The position numbers were made by a program, and so were the translations under genes. Under the pieces are notes generated by a model. That model saw nothing but the letters and a program-made list of their open reading frames with translations. It searched no databases and was not told where the DNA came from. Below are positions 1-4,474 of a stretch of DNA of 5,500 nucleotides, one piece after another; the stretch's first letter is position 1; each line of letters starts with the position of its first letter. The DNA comes from an uncultured Clostridia bacterium (GTDB lineage Bacteria > Bacillota > Clostridia > Oscillospirales > Ruminococcaceae), in assembly GCA_947385505.1 (NCBI GenBank), contig CANDLP010000183.1:1-5500 (forward strand), given 5' to 3'.

Positions 1-32
1 AATATTTCACCGCATAAAGTACACTGAAACAT
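1..32 (-). CDS. Start of a leftward gene with a Cys-x-x-Cys knuckle (partial)
   Basis: Only the first ten codons are visible (MFQCTLCGEI) before the window ends. The ATG at 32-30 has a good ribosome binding site, GAAAGGA at 46-40 on the minus strand, seven bases upstream, which is the main reason to believe this is a gene start. The visible C-x-x-C-G pattern at residues 4-8 is typical of a zinc ribbon or of a rubredoxin-type metal knuckle; ten residues cannot separate these. It points the same way as the operon at 254-1303 but is separated from it by about 220 bases, so it may be a later gene of that operon or have its own promoter. The short plus-strand RNA proposed at 193-250 would be antisense to its leader if the operon transcript reaches it. 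Confidence 0.55.
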   Translation of the reverse strand, partial: MFQCTLCGEI

Positions 33-62
33 ATTGATTTCCTTTCTAACTAATAAAATAAT

Positions 63-105
63 ATTTGTATAATCTTATTAAATATAAAATAATTTTTATA
101 CAAAT
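63..105. repeat. Imperfect inverted repeat in the leader of the edge gene
   Basis: ATTTGTATAA at 63-72 is repeated in inverted form as TTATACAAAT at 96-105, giving 10-bp arms around a 23-base spacer in a very AT-rich stretch. It lies 30-75 bases upstream of the leftward start at 32. It could be a protein-binding site or just AT-rich coincidence. On the minus strand the right arm reads TTGTAT, which could act as a -35 box, but I see no convincing partner -10. Confidence 0.35.
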
Positions 106-157
106 TTTAATAAATTTGCTTTTTTGCTTTATAGTTTATTGTATTTTTTCTCTACTC

Positions 158-186
158 TTGACATTTTTGCGAAAATCGTTTATACT
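158..186 (+). promoter_or_regulatory. Near-consensus sigma-A promoter P1
   Basis: TTGACA at 158-163 is a perfect -35 box, followed by exactly 17 bases and TATACT at 181-186 (five of six matches to TATAAT). Transcription should begin near 193. No plus-strand gene follows: the strong terminator at 209-250 comes next. The core resembles the promoter at 1355-1383 (21 of 27 positions identical from 157 and 1354), which suggests shared ancestry or shared control. Confidence 0.75.
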
Positions 187-192
187 GTGGTT

Positions 193-250
193 GAAGGTTT
201 TTTAGTTTGCGCTTGTCTCGGCTCCACCCGTGGCAGGCGCTTTTTCTTTT
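193..250 (+). ncRNA. Predicted short (about 55 nt) structured RNA, antisense to the leftward leader
   Basis: This is inferred from a strong promoter followed at once by a strong terminator, with no open frame between. The transcript would have a short 5' tail (about 16 nt), one nine-pair stem with a 14-base loop, and a U-tail. The stem is better in plus-strand RNA: its two G-U pairs become C-A mismatches on the other strand, so selection has probably kept the plus-strand RNA structure. The junction of stem and loop holds CTCG (217-220), which fits the YUNR U-turn motif of antisense regulatory RNAs, though so short a match can be chance. It ends four bases short of the convergent gene at 254-505 and would pair with read-through mRNA leading to the edge gene. 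Possible roles are a copy-number-type counter-transcript, a decoy, or a primer for single-strand replication. No known RNA family is recognised. Confidence 0.5.
209..250 (+). terminator. Rho-independent terminator, plus strand
   Basis: GCGCTTGTC at 209-217 pairs with GGCAGGCGC at 232-240 (nine pairs, two of them G-U), followed directly by the T-tract TTTTTCTTTT at 241-250. The T-tract is on the plus strand only; read leftward the stem is followed by A-rich sequence, so it should not stop the minus-strand operon efficiently. Confidence 0.72.
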
Positions 251-253
251 GCC

Positions 254-505
254 TTATTCATTTTTTGTAGCCTCCTGTACTGTTTCAAGCACAAAAATAT
301 GGTTTTCATGCCTAAGCCGACTCCCGTTTTTTATTTTGACAAGCACGTCCATATATCCCGAAAGCGTCTCCTCTCTATCGGGAAAATTTATGCGCTCTTT
401 TACGACGATTGCCTTAATGTATTCGTAAGCTTCTGAAACAGTGCTGACTTCTGCTGTAAAATCCATTCCGCATACCGTGTATGTGATCCTTACTTTTTTA
501 TCCAT
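254..505 (-). CDS. 83-residue soluble protein of unknown function
   Basis: I do not recognise this family. The ATG at 505-503 is preceded by a strong AAGGAGGA ribosome binding site, and the start lies inside the end of the 490-618 gene, a 16-base overlap that suggests translational coupling. The protein has no membrane segment or signal peptide. It alternates predicted strand-like stretches (RITYTVCGMDFTAEV at 6-20; DVLVKIKN at 53-60; HIFVLETV at 69-76) with a central charged helix-like part (23-45), consistent with a small alpha/beta fold. It is the last clear gene of the leftward operon that also carries the excisionase-like protein, so a role in excision, replication or transfer of the element is plausible but not shown. 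It is a real gene because of the ribosome binding site and the operon packing. Confidence 0.7.
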   Translation of the reverse strand: MDKKVRITYTVCGMDFTAEVSTVSEAYEYIKAIVVKERINFPDREETLSGYMDVLVKIKNGSRLRHENHIFVLETVQEATKNE

Positions 506-618
506 GTTTTGTTTTCCTCCTTCTTCTTATTTTTGCTGCCCTGCTTTTCCCAAGGATCCTTATAGCTTACATACGAATATATAAGCGAAATAAGCACTAT
601 TTGAAGCGTTACAATCAA
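490..618 (-). CDS. Small single-span membrane protein, TTG start (42 residues)
   Basis: The frame opens with TTG at 618-616, one base after the stop of the 620-835 gene, and ends at 490 inside the next gene. The protein has a hydrophobic N-terminal helix (residues 1-17, IVTLQIVLISLIYSYV) followed by a strongly charged lysine-rich tail (20-42, with KNKKKEE), so a single span with the basic tail in the cytoplasm is expected. A GAGGCGGAG ribosome-binding-like segment lies about 13 bases upstream, a long spacing, so initiation probably depends on coupling to the upstream gene. The frame fills what would otherwise be a 110-base gap in a tightly packed operon. Function is unknown; a small phage-type membrane or coat-like protein, or a transfer accessory, are options. 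A later GTG (codon 8) is a less likely start because it would cut the span. Confidence 0.5.
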   Translation of the reverse strand: MIVTLQIVLISLIYSYVSYKDPWEKQGSKNKKKEENKTWIKK

Positions 619-619
619 A

Positions 620-835
620 CTATCCGTGTTTCTCCGCCTCCTTGATTATGTACCCGCTGGCTATCCATCCTCCGACCGCTATTACAATTATCAGAAGCCA
701 CTCGCCGCCTATCGCGAAATATTGGCGTTCTCTTGCTGCTGCTTCGATCAGGGCGGGAGCGGTTAAGGCTGTGACTAACGCTGACGATGTGAGGCGAAGG
801 AGGGTAGTCAAAAGGTTGTCCAGTAATTTTTTCAT
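620..835 (-). CDS. Small membrane protein (71 residues), possibly with N-terminal signal
   Basis: The ATG at 835-833 overlaps the TGA of the upstream excisionase-like gene by ATGA, and a GGAGG lies about 15 bases upstream, so translation is probably coupled. Residues 1-15 are basic and leucine-rich, 16-34 are small and hydrophobic and end in EAAA, and 46-64 (WLLIIVIAVGGWIASGYII) form a clear membrane span with a short charged tail. This permits two readings: a two-span protein, or a cleaved signal (AxA-like sites near 24-34) leaving a mature peptide of about 37 residues with one span. The second layout resembles filamentous-phage coat proteins in outline only; the tail is not strongly basic as in the M13 coat protein. 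A holin-like or conjugation accessory protein is equally possible. No sequence family is recognised. Confidence 0.68.
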   Translation of the reverse strand: MKKLLDNLLTTLLRLTSSALVTALTAPALIEAAARERQYFAIGGEWLLIIVIAVGGWIASGYIIKEAEKHG

Positions 836-1050
836 TGTTCTTTATTTTCATCCTCCGTTTCCCCAATATACCGTCTAAGCTCGCTCTTGGTAATGCGTAC
901 AGCAGTACCGACCTTAAAAGCTTTAAGCTCTCCTTTTTTTATTCTTCTGAGTAATGTGTCATACGTTACGCCGAGTATCACACAGGCATAAGGTACATCA
1001 ATAACTAACGGTACTTGCGCCCAGTCGCAAATGTATTTGGTTTTTTGCAT
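832..1050 (-). CDS. Excisionase-like helix-turn-helix (HTH_17/MerR-type) protein
   Basis: A 72-residue DNA-binding protein. The chosen ATG (1050-1048) follows GAAAGGAGAG by about nine bases; a longer frame from a TTG at 1080 would put this ribosome binding site inside the gene and is rejected. After a short N-terminal arm with CDWAQVPLVID (residues 8-18), residues 19-62 show the winged-helix pattern of the HTH_17/excisionase family: helix PYACVILGVTYDTLLRRIKKG, then the wing KAFKVGTAVRITKSELRRYI, in which aromatic-K-x-G followed by a basic residue and I-x-K-S-E-L is characteristic. Such proteins bend DNA at attachment sites and steer integrase towards excision, or act as small regulators. It sits in the leftward operon far from the integrase at the right edge, so an operon-controlling role cannot be excluded. 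Confidence 0.78.
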   Translation of the reverse strand: MQKTKYICDWAQVPLVIDVPYACVILGVTYDTLLRRIKKGELKAFKVGTAVRITKSELRRYIGETEDENKEQ

Positions 1051-1114
1051 GGGGTCTCTCTCCTTTCTGTGATTTATCAAATAGTAATTTTTCTTAAAGG
1101 TTTAGTAAAATACG

Positions 1115-1303
1115 TTATAATTCAATTCCTAAAGCGACTGCAATAGCCTTTTCAACAACAATACTATCCCTTCGCCCGCTCATATAAGCGTAAATAGTGC
1201 TAACCTTATACCCGGTTGCCTTTGCCAAATCCTTACTTGTCCACTTGCGCAAAGACATTTGGCGTTTTACCTCCGCGATAAATAAACGATTTATAAAAAT
1301 CAC
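1115..1303 (-). CDS. Small XRE-type helix-turn-helix regulator, unusual start
   Basis: A protein of about 60 residues that is essentially one helix-turn-helix domain: helix FIAEVKRQMSLRKW, then TSKDLAKATGYKVSTIYAYMSGRRDS (residues 22-47), where the second half is the recognition helix, ending with an EKAIAVALGIEL helix. It leads the leftward operon and faces the repressor at 1619, so it may be the Cro-like partner or an activator of the operon. The start is odd. The frame can open at GTG (1303-1301), but that G belongs to the ribosome binding site AAGGAG (1308-1303). A properly spaced start would be ATA at 1294-1292 (eight bases downstream), with ATT at 1300-1298 too close. An internal ATG (1258-1256) with GGAGG about ten bases upstream is also possible but would cut the first helix. 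The true start is therefore uncertain within 15 residues. Confidence 0.75.
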   Translation of the reverse strand: MIFINRLFIAEVKRQMSLRKWTSKDLAKATGYKVSTIYAYMSGRRDSIVVEKAIAVALGIEL

Positions 1304-1332
1304 TCCTTTTCTTTATACTTTTGCCCCAAATT

Positions 1333-1361
1333 TTTACAAATTTGTCGAAACTTCTTGACAA
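1333..1361 (-). promoter_or_regulatory. Leftward operon promoter
   Basis: On the minus strand TTGTCA (1361-1356) is followed after 17 bases by TGTAAA (1338-1333, four of six matches), with a start expected near 1326 and the ribosome binding site at about 1308. Its -35 box shares five base pairs with the rightward -35 box at 1355-1360, so RNA polymerase could not occupy both promoters at once. Confidence 0.5.
1336..1345. promoter_or_regulatory. 10-bp palindrome over the leftward -10 box
   Basis: ACAAATTTGT is a perfect palindrome lying between the leftward -35 and -10 and overlapping the -10. A dimeric regulator bound here would block the leftward promoter. AT-rich palindromes of this length arise by chance, so this is only a candidate operator. 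Confidence 0.35.
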
Positions 1362-1383
1362 AATAGAGAAAATAGTTTATCAT
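1355..1383 (+). promoter_or_regulatory. Near-consensus rightward promoter P2
   Basis: TTGACA at 1355-1360, a 17-base spacer, and TATCAT at 1378-1383 (five of six matches). A start near 1390 is expected. The promoter leads into a hairpin with a T-tract at 1411-1449 before reaching the repressor gene at 1619, so it makes either a short RNA or an attenuated leader for the repressor operon. Confidence 0.68.
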
Positions 1384-1404
1384 ATAAGTGTGACCTATAT
1401 GATA
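1378..1404. promoter_or_regulatory. 9-bp inverted repeat over P2 -10 and start site
   Basis: TATCATATA at 1378-1386 and TATATGATA at 1396-1404 are perfect inverted copies with a nine-base spacer, so half-site centres are 18 bp apart, slightly under two helical turns. The left arm contains the whole -10 box of P2, and the transcription start falls in the spacer. This is a classic place for a repressor operator. Which protein binds is not visible. Confidence 0.55.
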
Positions 1405-1410
1405 TGAGTT

Positions 1411-1449
1411 GATTGTTTTAGTTTTAAACTAACAACAGTCTGGTTTTTT
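1411..1449 (+). terminator. Leader hairpin with T-tract (terminator or attenuator)
   Basis: The 30 bases at 1411-1440 fold back on themselves: GATTGTT pairs with AACAGTC (one G-U), then TTAGTTT pairs with AAACTAA, with one bulged C; the innermost pairs must open to form a loop. TTTTTT follows at 1444-1449, three bases after the stem. The stem is AT-rich, so termination may be weak. It would stop or attenuate transcripts from P2 about 55-60 bases after their start. Confidence 0.5.
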
Positions 1450-1461
1450 GTACTGTTTTTT
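1435..1461 (+). other. Alternative hairpin overlapping the leader terminator
   Basis: ACAGT (1435-1439) can pair with ACTGT (1452-1456), followed by a second T-run (1456-1461). The left arm is also part of the 1411-1440 hairpin, so the two folds compete. The five-pair stem is weak, and this may be coincidental. Confidence 0.25.
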
Positions 1462-1487
1462 GTCTAAAAGTTTTTACAAGTTATATT
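1460..1487 (+). promoter_or_regulatory. Candidate second rightward promoter for the repressor
   Basis: TTGTCT (1460-1465, four of six matches) is followed after 16 bases by TATATT (1482-1487, five of six). TATTAT at 1484-1489 is an alternative -10 with 18-base spacing. The start would fall in or next to the operator-like site at 1492-1505, which fits autoregulation by the repressor. This promoter would bypass the hairpin at 1411-1449. Confidence 0.4.
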
Positions 1488-1491
1488 ATAC

Positions 1492-1535
1492 TCGGTAATT
1501 ACCGAAAAGTCAATAGATTTTTCGTGTTTTACCGA
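1492..1535. promoter_or_regulatory. Paired 14-bp operator-like sites
   Basis: TCGGTAATTACCGA at 1492-1505 is a perfect 14-bp palindrome. A second site at 1522-1535 keeps the right half TTACCGA intact while its left half (TCGTGTT) matches four of seven. Centres are 30 bp apart, close to three helical turns, so dimers would bind on one DNA face and could cooperate. The sequence is distinctly richer in CCG/CGG than its surroundings. They sit just downstream of the candidate repressor promoter and upstream of the repressor gene, so they are the best candidates for the repressor's own operators. Confidence 0.6.
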
Positions 1536-1588
1536 AAATTGTTGTATATGTATATTTTGACTTCTTGAAATTGTTAAAAATAACCAAT

Positions 1589-1604
1589 CTGTTTATATAA
1601 ACAG
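1589..1604. promoter_or_regulatory. Perfect 16-bp palindrome before the repressor ribosome binding site
   Basis: CTGTTTATATAAACAG reads the same on both strands and ends four bases before the AAAGGA ribosome binding site (1608-1613) of the repressor. As DNA it could be an operator; as RNA it could fold into a small hairpin next to the ribosome binding site. A tight repressor control at the level of translation or elongation is possible. Confidence 0.5.
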
Positions 1605-1618
1605 TGGAAAGGAAAAAA

Positions 1619-1969
1619 ATGAGCTTATTTGATGAAAAATTTCTCCCCTTAATTGAGAATAGCGGAAAGACAGATTCGGAACTTGAAAAAATTATGCAAT
1701 TGCCACGTTCAATTATTTATGATTGGAGAACGGGCAGAAATAAAAGCAGCTATAAAAAATATGCAAGTAATTTTGCTTCATATTTTAACGTTAGCACAGA
1801 CTATTTATTAGGTAATGAAACAAAATCTCCTACTACACCCGCCACAGACGACCAAATCAAGTTTGCGCTTTTTGGTACAACTGAAATAGATGATGAATTA
1901 TATGAAGATGTAAAGAGGATTGCTAAAATTCAACAAAGCTTAAAAGCAGAGAAAGCAAAGAAGGGATAA
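1619..1969 (+). CDS. XRE-type lysogeny repressor (ImmR-like role)
   Basis: A 116-residue protein with an N-terminal helix-turn-helix domain and a short C-terminal extension. The ATG at 1619 is chosen because AAAGGA lies five bases upstream; an earlier in-frame GTG at 1604 falls within the palindrome and upstream of the ribosome binding site. Residues 19-46 (TDSELEKIMQLPRSIIYDWRTGRNKSS) form the helix-turn-helix, and FNVSTDYLLG (56-65) is the standard end of XRE domains in Firmicute phage repressors. A threonine/proline-rich linker (67-77) leads to an acidic segment, DDELYEDVKRIAKIQ (91-105). It has no LexA/CI-type serine protease domain, so inactivation would come from the ImmA-type protease encoded four bases downstream. 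It faces the leftward operon across an operator-rich region and probably represses that operon and itself. Confidence 0.82.
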   Translation: MSLFDEKFLPLIENSGKTDSELEKIMQLPRSIIYDWRTGRNKSSYKKYASNFASYFNVSTDYLLGNETKSPTTPATDDQIKFALFGTTEIDDELYEDVKRIAKIQQSLKAEKAKKG

Positions 1970-1973
1970 AATT

Positions 1974-2396
1974 GTGAAAACTGTAACCAATCTTTACGAT
2001 TTAGCAGAGAAAGAAAATATACCTGTTATTAGTTTTCATATACACAATGACGATGTAGAAGCACTGTCCCAGTGCGATGATGACGGCGATTGTATTATTG
2101 CGATTGATGAAAGAAAAATAAAAAATGAAGCTGATTTGAAGGTAAAAATGGCTCACGAATTGGGTCATTGTGAAACCGCTGCTTTTTATAATCGTTACAG
2201 CCCTTATGATGAGATAGGACGACATGAATATCGTGCGGACAAATGGGCAGTATATGAGCTTATTCCCTATGATGAACTGATAGAAGTTTTGGAGAAAGGC
2301 TGTAATCAAGTTTGGGAATTAGCGGAATACTTTGAAGTGCCAGAAAGCTTTGTAGAAAGGGCATTTGATATTTATAGAGCAAAGGGGTTATTATAA
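1974..2396 (+). CDS. immA: ImmA/IrrE-family metalloprotease
   Basis: A 140-residue zinc metalloprotease. The start is GTG at 1974, four bases after the repressor stop, with AAGAAGGG near the end of the repressor gene as ribosome binding site. The catalytic motif HELGH is at residues 61-65 (two zinc-binding His and the catalytic Glu), and HEYRADKWA at 84-92 supplies the expected third zinc ligand, probably Glu85, as in the COG2856/PF06114 family. The C-terminal part (97-136) is helical (WELAEYFEVPESFVERAF), resembling the family's small helix-turn-helix-like region. In ICEBs1 and related phages ImmA cleaves the repressor encoded next to it and triggers excision; tight coupling to the repressor here fits that role. 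There is no signal peptide, so it acts in the cytoplasm. The symbol reflects family and position, not a proven orthologue. Confidence 0.88.
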   Translation: MKTVTNLYDLAEKENIPVISFHIHNDDVEALSQCDDDGDCIIAIDERKIKNEADLKVKMAHELGHCETAAFYNRYSPYDEIGRHEYRADKWAVYELIPYDELIEVLEKGCNQVWELAEYFEVPESFVERAFDIYRAKGLL

Positions 2397-2423
2397 AAGT
2401 CTGTTATATTAGAACTTAGCAAC

Positions 2424-2454
2424 ACGATTAAATCGTTAAAGATTACTTTATAAT
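2424..2454 (+). promoter_or_regulatory. Cargo promoter: perfect -10 with a palindrome at the -35 position
   Basis: TATAAT at 2449-2454 is a perfect -10 box. No good -35 box stands 16-18 bases upstream; instead ACGATTAAATCGT (2424-2436), a perfect 6-bp-arm palindrome around one base, occupies that position. This layout fits a promoter that depends on, or is blocked by, a bound regulator. A start near 2461 would leave a leader of only about 16 bases before the gene at 2477, including its GGAG ribosome binding site (2463-2466). Confidence 0.5.
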
Positions 2455-2476
2455 ATGACAATGGAGAAACGACAAA

Positions 2477-3925
2477 ATGAAAAAAGGCAGAATTATATTT
2501 TTTATATTTGCATCGTTTTGGGCTATAATCTTGATTTCTTCCTCATTTACTGTTCCAAACTATCCTTTAGTAGCAAGAATTATTGTCATTATAATAGCGC
2601 TATTACCTTTAATTATATATTCTATTATTAAAGCAGCTGAACGCTCAGATGAGAGAAGAATGCAGCGTTACATATACAATGAAAAAAATTTGAAAGACGC
2701 CAATTTATATTTGGAAGAAGCGAAAAGAGAAGCGTCTATAATTATTCAGAGAGCTAAAGAAGAAGCCAACGAAGTTATTAATTACGCAAATAAAGAAGCC
2801 GATGCGATTGCGGAAAGAAAAGCAACCCTTAAAGATGAGGCGACTAATATAAAAATAGAACTTGACGAACTGAAAAAACGTATAGATTTTGTCAATCAAG
2901 ATTTGATTGCTTCTGAAACCTCAGTTTATTTTCCTGATAATATTTCTTCCGAAGAATACAAAGATAAACTGGTAATACTTCAACTTGAATATAAAGAGTT
3001 TATAAAATCTGGTAAAGCTGTTGATATTCTTAATGCAGACGGATATGATACCAAAAAGCGATTTAATGATAACGTAAAACAAATTCTGCGCTGTTTTAAT
3101 TCAGAAGCTAAAATGATAATAAGTTCTGTTACGGCAACTAATATAGATAAAATGAGAGGTCAGCTTACAAAATCTTTTCAAACCATAAACGCTATTTTTG
3201 CTTCGGATTATATTGCATTAAATAAACAAGTTTTAGAAATGCAGCTGAAAGAGCTTAATTTGATTTATTCTTATCAGCAAAAAAAAGCGCAGGAACAGGA
3301 AGAACAAAAAGCTATTCGCGAACAAATGCTTGAGGAGGAAAAGGTCAGACGAGAAATAGAACGTGAAAAGGCTAAGGTGGAAAAAGAGGAAAACCAATTT
3401 AAAAACGAAATAAATAAGTTGATGAAATATCTTGCTAAGGCAACAGAAATTGAAAAACAGCTTTATGTTGATAAAATCAAAGAATTGGAAGATAAAGTCA
3501 AATTACTTGAAAAAGACAAAGAAAATATTTTAGAACGCGAACAGAATACACGCGCGGGATATGTTTACATAATAAGCAATATTGGTTCTTTTGGTGAGGA
3601 TATTTATAAAATTGGAATGACAAGACGTTTGGAGCCTATGGACAGAGTAAAAGAACTCGGTGATGCTTCTGTTCCGTTTGAATTTGATGTACACGCTATG
3701 ATTTTCAGCGAAGACGCTCCGGCACTTGAAACGATTTTACATAATACGTTTAAAGAAAATCAAGTTAATTTAGTAAATCCTCGAAAAGAATTTTACAACG
3801 TTTCGCTTTCTGAAATTGAAAAAGTTGTAAAAGAAAACTATAATGCTACTGTAACATTCACGCAAGTTGCAGAGGCAGCTCAATATAGGGAAAGTGTAAG
3901 AATCAGGGATAATAAGGAGTATTAA
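2477..3925 (+). CDS. Membrane-anchored DUF4041 protein with T5orf172/GIY-YIG-like domain
   Basis: A 482-residue, three-part protein. Residues 5-22 and 31-52 are two hydrophobic spans joined by a short loop, so the rest should be cytoplasmic. Residues 54-140 form a charged coiled coil. From about 149 to 305 comes a DUF4041-like region, beginning near TSVYF and ending in the helix with EEQKAIREQMLEEEKVRREIE (277-297), a stretch typical of this family; more coiled coil runs to 357. The C-terminal domain (360-455) matches T5orf172/MUG113, a GIY-YIG relative: GYVYII (361-366) and YKIGMT (377-382) are the two signature strands, followed by basic residues R383-R384, a likely metal-binding Glu418 in ALETILH, and NPRKEFY (434-440). 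The known family is a putative nuclease common in phages and mobile elements. Membrane anchoring suggests attack on DNA entering the cell, but activity and target are unproven. GGAG ten bases upstream supports the start. No frameshift is seen. Confidence 0.82.
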   Translation: MKKGRIIFFIFASFWAIILISSSFTVPNYPLVARIIVIIIALLPLIIYSIIKAAERSDERRMQRYIYNEKNLKDANLYLEEAKREASIIIQRAKEEANEVINYANKEADAIAERKATLKDEATNIKIELDELKKRIDFVNQDLIASETSVYFPDNISSEEYKDKLVILQLEYKEFIKSGKAVDILNADGYDTKKRFNDNVKQILRCFNSEAKMIISSVTATNIDKMRGQLTKSFQTINAIFASDYIALNKQVLEMQLKELNLIYSYQQKKAQEQEEQKAIREQMLEEEKVRREIEREKAKVEKEENQFKNEINKLMKYLAKATEIEKQLYVDKIKELEDKVKLLEKDKENILEREQNTRAGYVYIISNIGSFGEDIYKIGMTRRLEPMDRVKELGDASVPFEFDVHAMIFSEDAPALETILHNTFKENQVNLVNPRKEFYNVSLSEIEKVVKENYNATVTFTQVAEAAQYRESVRIRDNKEY

Positions 3926-3928
3926 AAT

Positions 3929-4474
3929 ATGCGTAACGATGTAATTCAAGCTATAGAAACTTTTCAAGTAAAAACCTTTGGCAATAAGAGCAATATTGAA
4001 GGTGCAGAAAAACTGCTGTATTCTGATGAGCGAGTTTTATTTATAACTCCCACAAACTGCACAATGCGTTCGCTTAATACAAGAAAAAAGGAATCCTTGC
4101 CGGGAGTGGCTATTCTTACAGACAGGAGATTTATATTTCACTATAAGATACTATTAAACACTTCGACGGACACAGTAGCACTTGATGAAATACGCTCTGT
4201 AAAATGTAGTGGAAATGGCATTACCGGAGGTCATATAGAAATACACACAATGACAAAAACATATGATATATTGGTAACATATAAAAAGGATATAATGCAA
4301 AAAATACAAAATACATTTGATACTGCAAAAAACAGCACATCATCAAAAAACACCCAGACGGTTCCTACAGTTTCTTCTGCTGATGAAATAATAAAATTTA
4401 AACAATTACTGGATAACGGCGTTATCACCCAAGAAGAATTTGATATAAAGAAAAAACAACTGCTCAATTTATAA
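3929..4474 (+). CDS. Bacterial PH-like domain protein with C-terminal SHOCT
   Basis: A 181-residue soluble protein that starts three bases after the upstream stop, with AAGGAG (3914-3919) inside the end of that gene, so the two are co-translated. Residues about 24-132 match a bacterial PH-like domain of the kind with E-x-V-L-F (35-38 region), a central LPGVAILTDRRFIFHYK strand pair (57-73) and a later VALDEIRSVKCSGNG segment (83-97), ending in a helix (118-133). A serine/threonine-rich linker (134-149) leads to SHOCT (about 151-181), with the diagnostic pattern of helix, LLDNGVITQEEFDIKKKQLL. SHOCT is a short helical pair often found at the ends of oligomerising or membrane-associated proteins; PH-SHOCT proteins recur among prophage genes next to integrases. 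No catalytic motif is visible, so a binding or scaffold role beside the membrane nuclease-like protein is likely. Specific function is unknown. Confidence 0.8.
   Translation: MRNDVIQAIETFQVKTFGNKSNIEGAEKLLYSDERVLFITPTNCTMRSLNTRKKESLPGVAILTDRRFIFHYKILLNTSTDTVALDEIRSVKCSGNGITGGHIEIHTMTKTYDILVTYKKDIMQKIQNTFDTAKNSTSSKNTQTVPTVSSADEIIKFKQLLDNGVITQEEFDIKKKQLLNL

Noticed and set aside
207..436. Plus-strand open frames over 207-436
   Set aside because: They lack ribosome binding sites, start inside or past the terminator at 209-250, and are shadows of the well-supported minus-strand gene at 254-505.
615..878. A longer minus-strand frame at 615-866 and a plus-strand frame at 642-878
   Set aside because: Both overlap the 620-835 membrane-protein gene almost fully; their translations are basic, low in hydrophobic pattern and without a matching ribosome binding site.
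1051..1080. N-terminal extension of the excisionase-like gene from a TTG at 1080
   Set aside because: The strong GAAAGGAGAG ribosome binding site would lie inside the extension, and the added residues (MINHRKERDP) are simply its translation.
1571..1599. Promoter TTGTTA-17-TATATA just before the repressor
   Set aside because: Its start would fall at the ribosome binding site, leaving no usable leader, and the -10 lies in the 16-bp palindrome; the match is weak in an AT-rich region.
2001..2309. Minus-strand 102-residue frame opposite the ImmA gene
   Set aside because: It is an AT-rich shadow of a gene with clear catalytic motifs; its phenylalanine- and isoleucine-rich translation is what antisense of lysine- and asparagine-rich coding gives.
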